Notes: generated from the letters alone by a model not told the origin. Positions 1-9,354 are shown, numbered from the stretch's first letter. The stretch is 64,000 bases of DNA from Sinobaca qinghaiensis (GCF_003610495.1 NZ_RAPK01000009.1:248001-312000); one strand, 5' to 3'. Made by a program: numbers and translations.

Positions 1-650
1 GACGGCTCTGCTATTACCCATTCTTTTTCCAGTACAGCTTCATAAGCCGCCGGGCTCTCAATAACAGTATTGGCTCCCAGAAAACGATGGCCTCTTGTTT
101 GCCGGCCCGCCTTAACTCCCGCCATTTCCATTGGAATAATCTCTGTACCATACAAAGAAACAATCCACTGGACCGGCCGCACATAACGCATAGTGTGGCT
201 TCCCCACTTCATGCTTTTTGGAAAAGTCATTTTGGAAGCTTCTGCGCCAAGTTCCGGCAGAAGTTCAGCCGTTGCCCGGCCCTTTTCTTCTTTTTTTGCA
301 AATACATATTCAACATCTTTGATCGATTCAATATACAAATCGTTTTCAGACAGTCCCTGTCCCTTGGCAAATCCTATTGCTGCTTTTGTCCAGGATCCAT
401 CCTCTGCCTGCGCGATGCTGCGTGCAGGGCCTTTTTTCGTTTCTACAATATCCTCCTGTGCGTCTGCTGCCCCTTCAATACGGACCGCAAGTCTTCTTGG
501 AGTGGAAAAAGAAGCAATTGCTGTATAGTTAATTCTTTTATCTTTCAGCCACGCAGCCGCTCTGCTTTCCAGCTGAAGCATTGCATCGGTTACAAAACGG
601 GCCGGCATTTCTTCAAGGCCGATTTCCAGTAAATAGTCTTTATTAGCCAT
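1..650 (-). CDS. glyS: glycyl-tRNA synthetase beta subunit, N-terminal part (cut by window edge)
   Basis: Beta chain of the bacterial alpha2beta2 glycyl-tRNA synthetase, which charges tRNA-Gly in the cytoplasm. The reading frame starts at the ATG at 650 with [18 protein letters not shown], a start typical of GlyS, and stays open to the window edge, so about 216 of the roughly 690 residues are visible. The start codon lies inside the last codons of glyQ (8-base overlap), so the two subunits are translationally coupled. Expression follows the glyQ T-box leader. Identification is secure from the N-terminal motif and from its place after glyQ. Confidence 0.95.
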   Translation of the reverse strand, partial: MANKDYLLEIGLEEMPARFVTDAMLQLESRAAAWLKDKRINYTAIASFSTPRRLAVRIEGAADAQEDIVETKKGPARSIAQAEDGSWTKAAIGFAKGQGLSENDLYIESIKDVEYVFAKKEEKGRATAELLPELGAEASKMTFPKSMKWGSHTMRYVRPVQWIVSLYGTEIIPMEMAGVKAGRQTRGHRFLGANTVIESPAAYEAVLEKEWVIAEP

Positions 651-1533
651 TCGATGACTCCTCCTTCTTGTTAAGCAGCGGGAACTGCAGGCGCTCTCTT
701 TCCTGATAATAAGACGAAGCACACTCTCTCGCCAGGCGTCTGACCCGGCCGATGTAGCCGGCTCTCTCCGTCACGCTTATCGCCCCTCCTGCATCAAGAA
801 GATTAAATGTATGAGAGCATTTCAGCACGTAGTCATAAGCGGGAAATACGAGCGATTCTTCAAGCGCTCTGGCTGCTTCTTTTTCATACGTATCAAACTC
901 TTTAAAAAGCATGGCTGCATCCGCTACCTCAAACGCATATTTGGAATGCTCGTACTCCGGCTGCTTAAATATATCTCCGTATAAAAATCCGTCTACCCAT
1001 GTCAGGTCAAAAACGTTTTCTTTATCCTGAATATAAGAAGCCAATCTTTCAATGCCATACGTAATCTCGACGGCTACCGGACTTGCTTCCATTCCGCCAA
1101 CCTGCTGAAAATAAGTAAACTGGGTAATTTCCATGCCATCGAGCCAGACTTCCCAGCCCAGTCCCCATGCGCTCAGCGTAGGTGCTTCCCAGTTGTCCTC
1201 CACAAAACGGATGTCGTGCTCTTTCGGATTAATTCCGAGCTGTTCCAGGCTTTCTAAGTACAGTTCCTGAATATTGGGCGGCGACGGCTTCATAATCACC
1301 TGAAATTGATGATGCTGGTATAAACGGTTCGGATTCTCACCGTAGCGGCCGTCAGCCGGACGTCTTGAAGGTTCCACGTATGCCACATTCCATGGCTCCG
1401 GGCCAATGCTTCTTAGAAAGGTCATCGGGTTCATCGTCCCCGCTCCTTTTTCTACATCATACGCCTGCATAAGAATACAGTTTTGATCAGACCAAAATTT
1501 CTGAAGCGTTAAAATCATATCCTGAACGTTCAT
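643..1533 (-). CDS. glyQ: glycyl-tRNA synthetase alpha subunit
   Basis: Catalytic alpha subunit (296 aa) of heterotetrameric GlyRS, which activates glycine and partners with GlyS. It begins [19 protein letters not shown] and carries the conserved class II blocks [20 protein letters not shown] and [16 protein letters not shown] near residues 34-71. Length is normal for the family. It is the first gene after a T-box leader (1571-1786), so it is probably regulated by uncharged tRNA-Gly. The stop overlaps the glyS start. Confidence 0.97.
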   Translation of the reverse strand: MNVQDMILTLQKFWSDQNCILMQAYDVEKGAGTMNPMTFLRSIGPEPWNVAYVEPSRRPADGRYGENPNRLYQHHQFQVIMKPSPPNIQELYLESLEQLGINPKEHDIRFVEDNWEAPTLSAWGLGWEVWLDGMEITQFTYFQQVGGMEASPVAVEITYGIERLASYIQDKENVFDLTWVDGFLYGDIFKQPEYEHSKYAFEVADAAMLFKEFDTYEKEAARALEESLVFPAYDYVLKCSHTFNLLDAGGAISVTERAGYIGRVRRLARECASSYYQERERLQFPLLNKKEESSNG

Positions 1534-1570
1534 CTAATCCCTCCATTGAATAACTGCTTTTTTAAACACA

Positions 1571-1786
1571 TAAAAAACCGTCCCTATACCACATCTATGG
1601 TATAGGGACGGTTGTATGCTCCGCGGTTCCACCCTACTTGCTCTCTGCCGGACAGCAGAAAGCCGCTCTTCGTTTAGTATGCTCCAGGATGCCTTCGTCT
1701 TCATAAACTGCGCAGCTCTCACCGTCCTGCGCTCGCTGATTGTTTAGAGAAAGAGTACTATTTCCCTTCAGTGCACTATTAAATGT
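1571..1786 (-). promoter_or_regulatory. T-box leader of glyQS
   Basis: The 5' leader of glyQS shows the T-box core GGTGGAACCGCGG on the minus strand (plus coordinates 1621-1633), which pairs with the tRNA acceptor end. It is followed by a strong intrinsic terminator with a 14-bp stem (1578-1591 with 1598-1611) and a U-tract at 1572-1577. A GGC triplet at 1691-1693, in the context GAAGGCATC, is a plausible glycine specifier; that assignment is an inference from position. Uncharged tRNA-Gly should favour the antiterminator and switch on glyQS. Confidence 0.93.
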
Positions 1787-1792
1787 AGTTGA

Positions 1793-1821
1793 ATCATACT
1801 CAAATCCATCAGGCCTGTCAA
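1793..1821 (-). promoter_or_regulatory. SigA-type promoter of glyQS
   Basis: The minus strand has TTGACA (1816-1821), a 17-bp spacer and TATGAT (1793-1798), a near-consensus vegetative promoter. The -35 box overlaps the recO stop codon, so glyQS has its own start even though it follows recO closely. It sets the T-box transcript start near 1786. Confidence 0.85.
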
Positions 1822-2576
1822 GTATCCTCCACAGGATTCCATTTTTCCATCTGCTCCATAAATCGCTTGGAACGCAGGTACAGCCCCGAGTATTCTTCGT
1901 AGTACGTATCCATGACCTGCCGGAGTTCCTTTTTGGTTTCCGGCTTCAGCGTAATGCTGCCGAGACGTTTTAAATCCAGATAGTAAAACGTGCGCAGCAG
2001 CTGGATCGCTTTCGGACTGATATCCATGCGGTATTCATCCCGATGACTGCAGCGGTGGCAGAGAAATCCCGCTCCTCTGATGGAAAAGCTGAACGTTCCT
2101 TCTTTATTGCCACAATTAACGCATTGATCCAGCTGCGGCTTAATACCTGCAGCATCTGTCATTTTCAACTCAAAAATCCGTATAAGCGTTTCAGCGTCGT
2201 CGCCTTCTTCCACATGCTCGAGAATCTGCCAGAACAGCTCAAACAAAAACGGGTTCGTTTCCCGGTCGTTGGTCAGCTTATCCAGCAGTTCAGCTGCATA
2301 GGCGATATAAGACGCTTTCCACAAATCTTCACGAATGTGGCGGTAGGATTTAATAATGTCCGCCTGATTGAGCGAACTCATGCCGGAGCTGCTGTAATAG
2401 AGAAAAATACCGTAAACAAAAGGCTGCGCTGCACCGGCCAGCCGATTTTTCGGCTTTTTGGCCCCTTTTGCCATAACAGCGACTTTACCGGCCTCTCTTG
2501 TGTACAATGTCAGCACTACATCCGCTTCTCCGTATGGAACGGTTCGAATCACTATTCCTTCAGCTTTTTTCAGCAT
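1818..2576 (-). CDS. recO: DNA repair protein RecO
   Basis: RecO (252 aa) anneals single strands and, with RecR and RecF, loads RecA on SSB-coated DNA. The N-terminal OB-fold region starts MLKKAEGIVIRTVPYGEADV, typical of Bacillus RecO. Four cysteines near residues 150-180 (CVNCG, then CHRC) form the zinc motif seen in many RecO proteins. It follows era with a 26-base gap, as in B. subtilis, although the small yqzL gene often found between them is not present. Confidence 0.96.
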   Translation of the reverse strand: MLKKAEGIVIRTVPYGEADVVLTLYTREAGKVAVMAKGAKKPKNRLAGAAQPFVYGIFLYYSSSGMSSLNQADIIKSYRHIREDLWKASYIAYAAELLDKLTNDRETNPFLFELFWQILEHVEEGDDAETLIRIFELKMTDAAGIKPQLDQCVNCGNKEGTFSFSIRGAGFLCHRCSHRDEYRMDISPKAIQLLRTFYYLDLKRLGSITLKPETKKELRQVMDTYYEEYSGLYLRSKRFMEQMEKWNPVEDT

Positions 2577-2602
2577 GACATCGATCCTTTTTTTACGTAA
2601 CG

Positions 2603-3508
2603 TTAATAATCGTTCTGGTCATATCCATGTTCTTTAAGCTGGTAGGAGCTGTTTCTCCAATCCTTTTCTACTTTGGCATAGAGCTCCAGGTACACGTTGG
2701 AACCAAGCAGTTTCTGAATATCCTGACGGGCGAGCTCGCCGATTTTCTTTAACAGGGCGCCCTGTTTCCCGATGATAATTCCTTTCTGCGAAGAACGCTC
2801 GACGGCAATAACAGCTGATATATATACAGCTCCGCCTTTTCGTTCTTTCATTTCTTCTATAATAACGGCGACCGAATGAGGTATTTCATCGCGGGTCAGC
2901 TGAAGCACTTTTTCCCGGATCAATTCGCTTACGATAAAACGTTCGGGATGATCTGTAATTTCATCTTCCGGATAATAAGCAGGACCTTCCTCCATATATT
3001 CAAGAAGCTGCTGCATCATCGTCTCTACATTATTGCCCTTTAAAGCAGATACCGGCACGATCTCGGCAAAATCATATAGGTGACGGTACTTTTCGATAAC
3101 CTGCATGACCTGCTCCGGGGTCATTTCATCGATTTTGTTTACAATAAGAAACACCGGCGTTGACGTTTCTTTTAATTTATTAATAATATATTCTTCACCG
3201 GGACCGTACTTTTCAGTGGCATCAATCAAATAAAGAATAATATCTACTTCTCTAAGTGTTTCCGTCGCCATCCGCACCATATAATCTCCGAGCTTGTGCT
3301 TGGGTTTATGAATACCCGGGGTATCAATAAAAATGATCTGGGAATTTTCGTCCGTGTAAAACCCCTGGATCTTATTTCTCGTTGTCTGCGGCTTGTCGCT
3401 CATGATCGCAATTTTCTGGCCGATCACATGATTTAACAGCGTAGACTTGCCGGCATTTGGGCGTCCAATTAACGCAGCGAATCCTGATTTAAATACGTTT
3501 TCTGTCAT
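2603..3508 (-). CDS. era: GTPase Era
   Basis: Era (301 aa) is an essential GTPase that binds 16S rRNA and helps 30S maturation. The GTPase motifs are visible: GRPNAGKST (G1), [10 protein letters not shown] (G3) and NKID (G4). A C-terminal KH RNA-binding domain includes [14 protein letters not shown] place the start at the ATG at 3508, giving [18 protein letters not shown]; the longer upstream frame lies inside cdd and lacks family similarity. The ATG overlaps the cdd stop as ATGA, so translation is coupled. Confidence 0.97.
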   Translation of the reverse strand: MTENVFKSGFAALIGRPNAGKSTLLNHVIGQKIAIMSDKPQTTRNKIQGFYTDENSQIIFIDTPGIHKPKHKLGDYMVRMATETLREVDIILYLIDATEKYGPGEEYIINKLKETSTPVFLIVNKIDEMTPEQVMQVIEKYRHLYDFAEIVPVSALKGNNVETMMQQLLEYMEEGPAYYPEDEITDHPERFIVSELIREKVLQLTRDEIPHSVAVIIEEMKERKGGAVYISAVIAVERSSQKGIIIGKQGALLKKIGELARQDIQKLLGSNVYLELYAKVEKDWRNSSYQLKEHGYDQNDY

Positions 3509-3894
3509 CTCATATCCCCTGCCTGAAAAGCTCCCGGCAGAAGTTCCTGCATCGTCGTTTCCACAATATTCCCCTGCAGGTTGCTTAAAATAATAACAGC
3601 TTCCGGAGCCATGAATTCGGACAGAACCTGTCTGCAGGCACCGCACGGAGCTACAGCTTCTTTTGTATCAGCAACGATTGCAATCTCTTCAATATCCTTG
3701 CTGCCACTGCTTACCGCTTTAAAAACGGCTGTACGCTCTGCGCAGTTGGTTAATCCGTAGGAAGCATTCTCTACGTTACATCCCGTATATACGGAACCGT
3801 CTTTTGTCTTCAAGGCCGCTCCCACTTTAAAGTTCGAATAAGGCACATGAGCGAATTCTCTTGCCTGTTTAGCCTGTTCAATTAATTTTTCCAT
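3505..3894 (-). CDS. cdd: cytidine deaminase
   Basis: Cytidine deaminase (129 aa) converts cytidine and deoxycytidine to uridine and deoxyuridine in pyrimidine salvage. The zinc-site motifs of the small tetrameric class are present: [11 protein letters not shown], with the catalytic Glu and a Cys ligand, and [12 protein letters not shown] with two more Cys ligands. It lies between dgkA and era as in other bacilli and ends in an ATGA overlap with era. Confidence 0.97.
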   Translation of the reverse strand: MEKLIEQAKQAREFAHVPYSNFKVGAALKTKDGSVYTGCNVENASYGLTNCAERTAVFKAVSSGSKDIEEIAIVADTKEAVAPCGACRQVLSEFMAPEAVIILSNLQGNIVETTMQELLPGAFQAGDMR

Positions 3895-3907
3895 AAAAAA
3901 TCTCCTC

Positions 3908-4294
3908 TTAAAGCCATACGCTCACTGGTTCTGCAAAAAGCAGTATACCAATGATGACAGCTGTTATTGTAAATATAAATACTCCGGCAGCGGCAGCATC
4001 CTTCGCTTTTTCAGCAAGGGGATGATACTGCTCCGTTACTAAATCAACTGTTTTTTCTAATGCTGTATTCAGCAGTTCAAGCGAAAGAACCATGCCGATG
4101 GTAAGCAGCAGCACTACCCATTTCCATAAAGGAAAGGGCACAAGCAGAGCAAGCACGATTACCGCTGCGGCAGCTGCTAAATGATACTGCATGTTTGCCT
4201 CATTTTCTGCAGTCTTTTTCATTCCCCTGGCTGCGTACCGAAAAGACAGAAGCAGCCGTTTCACTCTGCTCTGCTTATTGTCGTTTAAGCCCAT
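3908..4294 (-). CDS. dgkA: diacylglycerol kinase family protein (undecaprenol kinase)
   Basis: Small membrane kinase (128 aa) of the DgkA family; the Gram-positive members phosphorylate undecaprenol for cell-wall lipid-carrier recycling. Three hydrophobic segments and the family motif SLELLNTALEKTVDLVTEQ are visible, followed by HPLAEKAKDAAAAGV. I choose the ATG at 4294 (MGLNDNKQSR) by comparison with the B. subtilis protein; it overlaps the end of ybeY by 20 bases. The open frame extends further upstream inside ybeY, but that part looks like shadow sequence. Confidence 0.93.
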   Translation of the reverse strand: MGLNDNKQSRVKRLLLSFRYAARGMKKTAENEANMQYHLAAAAAVIVLALLVPFPLWKWVVLLLTIGMVLSLELLNTALEKTVDLVTEQYHPLAEKAKDAAAAGVFIFTITAVIIGILLFAEPVSVWL

Positions 4295-4739
4295 ATTCCT
4301 TGAGTATCTCTTCCTGGCGGGCAAACATTTCTTTTTCCTCTGACTCACTGTCGTGCAGATAGCCAAGAAGATGAAGCAGACCGTGCACTCCAAGGAAAGC
4401 AAATTCCCTCTCAAAAGAATGGCCGTACTCTTCTGCCTGCTCTACGGCACGAGGAAGGCTGATAACAATATCGCCAAGCAGATGCGGCACATCATCTCCG
4501 TCAGTGAAAGGCTCTTCATCATCAAGCGCGAATGAAATTACATCAGTCGGTTTATCTATTCCGCGGTATTCTTTATTAATCTCCTGAATAGCTTCGTTGG
4601 TCACGATAGTAACAGAAAGTTCTGCTTCTCCTTTAATGTCTTCCATGTCCGCAGCGAGCTGCAGCACTTCCTCAAGCATCGTAAGCGATGGCCCGGATAC
4701 TTCTGTTGTTTCATCGTTAATATCAATCGTTACTGCCAT
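4275..4739 (-). CDS. ybeY: endoribonuclease YbeY (rRNA maturation factor)
   Basis: YbeY (154 aa) is a zinc-dependent RNase needed for 16S rRNA 3'-end maturation and 70S quality control. The zinc motif is HGLLHLLGYLHDSE near residues 116-129, with three histidines spaced H-x3-H-x5-H. The usual GYDH is GYLH here; the histidines are intact. The start ATG at 4739 follows GGAGG. The gene follows phoH after only 18 bases; the yqfF (pgpH) gene usually found between the two is missing. Confidence 0.95.
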   Translation of the reverse strand: MAVTIDINDETTEVSGPSLTMLEEVLQLAADMEDIKGEAELSVTIVTNEAIQEINKEYRGIDKPTDVISFALDDEEPFTDGDDVPHLLGDIVISLPRAVEQAEEYGHSFEREFAFLGVHGLLHLLGYLHDSESEEKEMFARQEEILKEYGLKRQ

Positions 4740-4757
4740 AACCTGCCTCCATTATAT

Positions 4758-5756
4758 CTATAGTGGTTTCTTAGCTTCCGCTGCGTTTATCTGTTTCTGC
4801 GGATCTGCTTCATCGTATGCTTCCAGAATCTGCTGAACAAGCGTATGTCTTACTACATCGGTCGGCTTCAGATAAATAAACCCTATTGATTCCACATTTT
4901 TTAAAATAGTAATAGCTACCCGCAGCCCGGACTGCTGACCTTTAGGAAGGTCAATTTGCGTCAGGTCTCCATTGACTACCATTTTGGAACCAAATCCCAG
5001 TCTTGTAATGAACATTTTAATTTGTTCTTTTGTTGTATTCTGCGCTTCATCCAGTATAACAAAGGCGTCTTCCAATGTTCTGCCCCGCATATAAGCGAGT
5101 GGGGCCACCTCAATGGTTCCGCGTTCTAGTAAGCGGTTCGTATGCTCCAATCCGAACACGTCATGAAGGGCATCATAAAGCGGCCTTAAGTATGGATCTA
5201 CCTTTTCCTTCAAATCGCCCGGGAGAAATCCCAGGCTTTCCCCGGCTTCTACGGCAGGCCTTGTAAGCACAATACGCTTTACGCTGCCATCTTTTAATGC
5301 ATTTACTGCCATAACGACAGCAAGATACGTTTTACCAGTACCTGCAGGACCAATGCCAAAAACCATGTCGCGTCTGCGGATGGCATGCACGTACTCCTGC
5401 TGGCCTAATGTTTTGACAACAATGGGTTTTCCTTTTGTGTTCACTGCAATTTTTTCCTGGTATAACGTATGCAGCTGATCTATTTTGTCTTCTTTGGATA
5501 GCTGTATAGCGTAGATTACGTCTCTTTCTGTAATCTCTACGTTTTTTCTTAGAAGTTCAATTAACGACGCCATTACTTCCGAAATGGTATCTGCATCACT
5601 TTTATCTCCGGAAATAATTAAGCTTTCTCCCCGTGTCACAATCGATACATTCAGCTTTTCTTCCAGCCGTTTCAAATGAATATCGTTGGGACCGAACAGC
5701 AGCTGCGCTTCGTTTGCATCTTTCACTTCTAAGGATAGTACATGCTTTTCTGCCAA
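4758..5756 (-). CDS. phoH: PhoH family ATPase
   Basis: PhoH-like protein (about 332 aa), an ATPase related to superfamily I helicases and often linked with YbeY and RNA metabolism. Walker A is GPAGTGKTYLA and Walker B is VILDEAQNTT; the signature RPAVEAGESLGFLPGDLKEK lies between them. Start choice: a GAGGAG ribosome-binding site lies directly against an ATG at 5765 (too close) and 10 bases from a TTG at 5756, so I prefer the TTG; a GTG at 5789 has no ribosome-binding site. Confidence 0.93.
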   Translation of the reverse strand: MAEKHVLSLEVKDANEAQLLFGPNDIHLKRLEEKLNVSIVTRGESLIISGDKSDADTISEVMASLIELLRKNVEITERDVIYAIQLSKEDKIDQLHTLYQEKIAVNTKGKPIVVKTLGQQEYVHAIRRRDMVFGIGPAGTGKTYLAVVMAVNALKDGSVKRIVLTRPAVEAGESLGFLPGDLKEKVDPYLRPLYDALHDVFGLEHTNRLLERGTIEVAPLAYMRGRTLEDAFVILDEAQNTTKEQIKMFITRLGFGSKMVVNGDLTQIDLPKGQQSGLRVAITILKNVESIGFIYLKPTDVVRHTLVQQILEAYDEADPQKQINAAEAKKPL

Positions 5757-5901
5757 TATACTCATTCTCCTCGGATTTATCGGCGGCACCGACCTAGTCT
5801 AGTTGCTTTCATCTCTTTCTTACTTTACCATCCCTATCCCGCCCTTGCAAAGGGATCCACTGCTCTCTTTCAAATTTTTGTCACGGGACGAAACAAGCAG
5901 C

Positions 5902-5937
5902 AAATAAAAAGAAACTGAGCCGCGGGGGCTCAGTTTC
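5902..5937 (-). terminator. intrinsic terminator before phoH
   Basis: An 11-bp perfect stem (5911-5921 with 5927-5937) with a five-base loop is followed on the minus strand by a T-rich run (5902-5910). It begins right at the stop codon of the gene at 5938-6504, so the floA-containing transcript probably ends here. phoH would then need its own promoter. Confidence 0.85.
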
Positions 5938-6504
5938 CTATTTTCTTTTTGAATATACAGATGTTTGATGCGGTCTCTGGGAACGGGGCTTACCCAGGAT
6001 TTCAGACCATATAATTCCATTTTTTGCGTCTTCATGCGTTGGAGAAGAAAACGACGTTTTGGAAGAAGAAATTTCGGTACTTCGTAAACTTCTTCTGTTA
6101 TCCAGAGACTGGTTAAAAATGGGAGAGGTGTCGTCAATCGGGTTCTTTTCTGCCTCTGATCTCCGCTTTTTAGCCTGCTCCATTTTTTCATAATACTGGG
6201 CAGTACGGCCGGAAGCGGGATCGGTGCTTTCCCCCCGCACAAACTCTCCTTCTGCTTCAGGAACCGGTTTTGTCGGGCGTTCGCTTTCCGGGGCACGTCT
6301 GCCTTCCGGCTTTTCCTGCTGAAAGATGGACTCCCAGTCTATTTTGCCGGAACCAGTTCGCTTTGGCTGGCCGCTGACTGGTTTATTTTGTGACCCGTCG
6401 TCCTCAGCACGCTGCCTGCCCCGGTTAAACAGGGAATAAATGCCCGCTGCTGCAATGAATAGGAAAAATATATTACCAAGCAGAAATTCTATGAAAGCAT
6501 CCAT
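5938..6504 (-). CDS. membrane-anchored protein of unknown function next to floA
   Basis: I do not recognise this 188-aa protein. It starts with an excellent ribosome-binding site (AGAGGAGG before the ATG at 6504). One N-terminal membrane segment is visible (FIEFLLGNIFFLFIAAAGIY, residues 4-23), followed by a charged, Pro/Glu/Ser-rich, probably disordered cytoplasmic tail. A short hydrophobic motif near the C-terminus, GIIWSEILGKPRSQRPH (about residues 163-179), looks like a conserved docking segment. It follows floA by 24 bases and probably shares its transcript. In B. subtilis the sporulation genes yqfC and yqfD sit here. A link to membrane microdomains is a guess from position. Confidence 0.75.
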   Translation of the reverse strand: MDAFIEFLLGNIFFLFIAAAGIYSLFNRGRQRAEDDGSQNKPVSGQPKRTGSGKIDWESIFQQEKPEGRRAPESERPTKPVPEAEGEFVRGESTDPASGRTAQYYEKMEQAKKRRSEAEKNPIDDTSPIFNQSLDNRRSLRSTEISSSKTSFSSPTHEDAKNGIIWSEILGKPRSQRPHQTSVYSKRK

Positions 6505-6528
6505 TGGCTGCCTCCTCTTTGTCTAATT

Positions 6529-7536
6529 CTAGCGGATTGGGCCAGAATCGTTATTATCATCATTCAGGTCTTTTTTCGTACCTTTGCTGATGGAATCTCT
6601 CATATCCGTATCTGCTTCTACGTTCTGGATATTCATGTAATCCATTACGCCCAGATTACCGGAACGAAGGGCTTCAGCCATAGCCATTGGTACTTCTGCT
6701 TCTGACTCAACCACTTTCGCACGCATTTCTTCAACCCGTGCACGCATTTCCTGTTCGTGTGCTACGGCCATTGCGCGACGCTCTTCGGCTTTTGCCTGAG
6801 CAATCTTCTTGTCGGCTTCTGCCTGATCTGTCTGAAGGCCTGCGCCGATGTTTTTACCAATATCAATATCTGCAATATCAATAGATAAAATTTCAAATGC
6901 AGTACCTGAATCAAGTCCCTTACTAAGAACAGTCTGGGAAATGCTGTCCGGGTTTTCCAATACGCCTTTATGGTCTTTGGAAGAACCGATAGTAGAAACA
7001 ATACCTTCACCAACACGGGCAATGATTGTTTCTTCACCAGCACCACCGACAAGACGGTCTATGTTGGCACGAACAGTAATACGGGCTTTTGCCTTCACTT
7101 CGATACCATCCATTGCTACACCGGCAATAAATGGTGTTTCAATCACTTTAGGATTTACACTCATCTGTACTGCTTCCAGCACATCACGGCCGGCAAGGTC
7201 AATTGCTGCACTGCGCTCAAACGTAAGTTCAATGTTTGCACGCTGAGCGGCGATTAACGCGTTAACTACGCGGTCTACGTTACCGCCTGCAAGATAGTGT
7301 CCTTCCAGTTTGTTAAGGGAAAGTTCAAGACCTGCTTTGTCAGCTTTGATCATTGGGTTTACAATACGTGCTGGAATAACACGTCTTAATCTCATACCTA
7401 CCAGTTGAAAAATGCCCACCTTTACTCCTGCTGCAAGCGCGGAAATCCAAAGCGCTACTGGTACGAATGTGAAAAGAATGGCCAATGCAATTAATACAAG
7501 AGCCAGTACAATAATTAGAGTCAAATCTACTGTCAT
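6529..7536 (-). CDS. floA: flotillin-like protein FloA
   Basis: FloA (335 aa) is a flotillin scaffold of functional membrane microdomains. A hydrophobic N-terminal hairpin (residues about 3-48) is followed by the SPFH-like region ([35 protein letters not shown]) and an Ala/Glu-rich coiled coil (about 235-290, [20 protein letters not shown]). Length is normal. The ATG at 7536 follows AAAGGAGG. Adjacent nfeD is the standard partner: NfeD and flotillin genes are paired across bacteria. Confidence 0.96.
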   Translation of the reverse strand: MTVDLTLIIVLALVLIALAILFTFVPVALWISALAAGVKVGIFQLVGMRLRRVIPARIVNPMIKADKAGLELSLNKLEGHYLAGGNVDRVVNALIAAQRANIELTFERSAAIDLAGRDVLEAVQMSVNPKVIETPFIAGVAMDGIEVKAKARITVRANIDRLVGGAGEETIIARVGEGIVSTIGSSKDHKGVLENPDSISQTVLSKGLDSGTAFEILSIDIADIDIGKNIGAGLQTDQAEADKKIAQAKAEERRAMAVAHEQEMRARVEEMRAKVVESEAEVPMAMAEALRSGNLGVMDYMNIQNVEADTDMRDSISKGTKKDLNDDNNDSGPIR

Positions 7537-7564
7537 GTGCCGCTTCCTCCTTTAAATGTTAACC

Positions 7565-8878
7565 TTAAATTTTTCTTACAATAATTCTTGTGCCCTCTAC
7601 TTTGATTATCCTGAGAGCCGCTCCTTTTTCAATAAAGCCTCCCTCGGTTACAACATCAATCCGCTCTTCATCTACTACAGCAGAACCTGACGGGTGAAGA
7701 GGGGTTAATGCAACTGCCTCTTTTTGAAGCAGGTCGTCTCTGTCACGGTTGGAATAATATCCTTCTTCCTTTTTCATTGTATCTTTTAATACCAGCTTTT
7801 GCATAGGTCCTTTTTTTCCAAATATTACTATCATTATCACTCCGAGTCCAACTGCTAGAGCGCCGGCTACTAAAATGGATATAACAATATACGTAGTGGA
7901 AAAAGATGCTAATATCAAACCGCCTACCATGGCGGTTATTCCAAGAAATCCGAAGATACCGAATCCCGGAACAAACAATTCAATTAAAAGAAGCACCAAA
8001 CCGACGAGAAACAAAATAATCGATTCCATACCGGCAAAACCTGCGATCGAGTGGCCAAAAAAGAACAATAATAGGGCACCGATGCCTAATATGCCGGGAA
8101 TTCCAAAACCAGGAGTCAGCACAGCCATAATAAGACCAATACTTCCTACGCTTAATAGTATAGGAATAACAACTGGATTGGTAACGAATCTTGCAATCTG
8201 TTCTGCAAAGCTAACGCTGAGCTCTTCTACCTGGGCGTTTTCCAGCCCAAGCTGACCAAGAAGCTGCTCACGATCATCGCTTAAATAATCAGCATATCCT
8301 ACTTCTTCTGCTTCGGAGGGGGTCAAAGTTAGAAGTGCTCCTTCTTCTGCCCTGTACTCCGGAAGGTCAACGGAAGGGTCTGCCATCGCTTCTGCATAAA
8401 TAGGATCCCTATCCTGTGCCTGTGCAGCGTTGGTCATATTTGCAGACCAGGCAGACTGTGCTTTATCATTTGCAGCGTTTCCAGAACCGTCAATTACCTG
8501 GGCTGCGCCCATTTCCGTACCGGGTGCCATGGATATCGTGTCAGCACTTAGAGCGATAAAAGCACCGGCTGACATTGCTTCTTCTGTAACATAAGCAGTA
8601 ACAGGCATTGGAGCATCGCTTACAATACTTGCTATGTTACCCGCTGCGTCAACAGCTCCACCCGGGGTATCTATTTCTAAAATCACATGAGTAGCTCCTG
8701 CCTCTTCTGCCTGCTCAAATGATCTTTCCAAAAATGATTCGAGACCCCGCTCTACCGCCTGTTCCACGGGAATTACGTACACAAGATCATCTTCATCCGC
8801 CTGAACTGTGAAAGGAAAGATAAAAAAGACAACAGCACTTATGGCCAATACAAGAGAACGTATGAGAATAGCCCCCAC
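7565..8878 (-). CDS. NfeD family membrane serine protease
   Basis: Long-form NfeD protein (437 aa; the YqeZ class). A signal-like segment (residues 4-26) precedes a ClpP-class serine protease domain with HVILEIDTPGGAVDAAG and the nucleophile motif EEAMSAGAFIALSADT; a Lys in NAANDKAQSAW is a candidate catalytic base. Four to five membrane segments follow (about 230-350), then a C-terminal OB-fold NfeD domain (390-437). It is the partner of flotillins. The start is uncertain: the GTG at 8878 overlaps its own Shine-Dalgarno-like AGAGGTGGGG. Confidence 0.92.
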   Translation of the reverse strand: MGAILIRSLVLAISAVVFFIFPFTVQADEDDLVYVIPVEQAVERGLESFLERSFEQAEEAGATHVILEIDTPGGAVDAAGNIASIVSDAPMPVTAYVTEEAMSAGAFIALSADTISMAPGTEMGAAQVIDGSGNAANDKAQSAWSANMTNAAQAQDRDPIYAEAMADPSVDLPEYRAEEGALLTLTPSEAEEVGYADYLSDDREQLLGQLGLENAQVEELSVSFAEQIARFVTNPVVIPILLSVGSIGLIMAVLTPGFGIPGILGIGALLLFFFGHSIAGFAGMESIILFLVGLVLLLIELFVPGFGIFGFLGITAMVGGLILASFSTTYIVISILVAGALAVGLGVIMIVIFGKKGPMQKLVLKDTMKKEEGYYSNRDRDDLLQKEAVALTPLHPSGSAVVDEERIDVVTEGGFIEKGAALRIIKVEGTRIIVRKI

Positions 8879-8990
8879 CTCTCTTTCTTTTCTTTACATA
8901 TTATAACTCGCATTATTATGTACGCAGACAGCTCATTTACGTTTCACATTCTTCAAACAAAAAATTAATGGAGAAGCCCTGATCATACAG

Positions 8991-9026
8991 AAAAAGCATG
9001 CTTCCATCGAAGGAAGTCATGCTTTT
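8991..9026 (-). terminator. intrinsic terminator after rpsU
   Basis: A hairpin at 8995-9023 with a tight TTCG loop on the minus strand is followed by TTTTT. It lies in the 302-base gap between rpsU (ends 9181) and nfeD (starts 8878). Apart from this hairpin I see no gene there; the yqeY gene that usually sits between rpsU and nfeD is not present. Confidence 0.85.
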
Positions 9027-9180
9027 GCTGCTGAAGAAACTTACGTGGAGAGAATCTTTTAGAAACAGAGCCTTAAGGCTAACGTTTCCCACATCTCTTG
9101 CCCTATATTTTTAACAGAAAAATGCCAGGGCATTTCTTCTAACACTAGTATTTCTTATTTCTGCCAGATTAGATCGTAAA

Positions 9181-9354
9181 TTAGAATTTACGGCTTCTTG
9201 CCGCTTCACTCTTCTTCTTACGCTTAATGCTAGGCTTTTCATAATGCTTTCTCTTACGCACTTCAGCCAATGTTCCTTCTTTTGAAAGCGAACGCTTAAA
9301 ACGGCGAAGAGCGACATCAATGGACTCATTCTTACGAACTCGTGTTTCAGCCAT
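9181..9354 (-). CDS. rpsU: 30S ribosomal protein S21
   Basis: bS21 (57 aa), a basic small-subunit protein. The sequence [20 protein letters not shown] is diagnostic, with the C-terminal [13 protein letters not shown] use the ATG at 9354, preceded by GAGGGAGGGA; the longer upstream frame adds residues not found in S21. It has its own strong promoter (9415-9443) and is followed by a terminator. Confidence 0.97.
   Translation of the reverse strand: MAETRVRKNESIDVALRRFKRSLSKEGTLAEVRKRKHYEKPSIKRKKKSEAARSRKF

Noticed and set aside
1534-1722. 62-codon minus-strand frame upstream of glyQ
   Set aside because: It lies within the T-box leader, whose RNA structure explains the sequence.
5820-6296. 158-codon minus-strand frame overlapping the floA-adjacent gene
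   Set aside because: It lies mostly inside the 5938-6504 gene in another frame and continues past a terminator; the frame with the strong ribosome-binding site and membrane helix is preferred.
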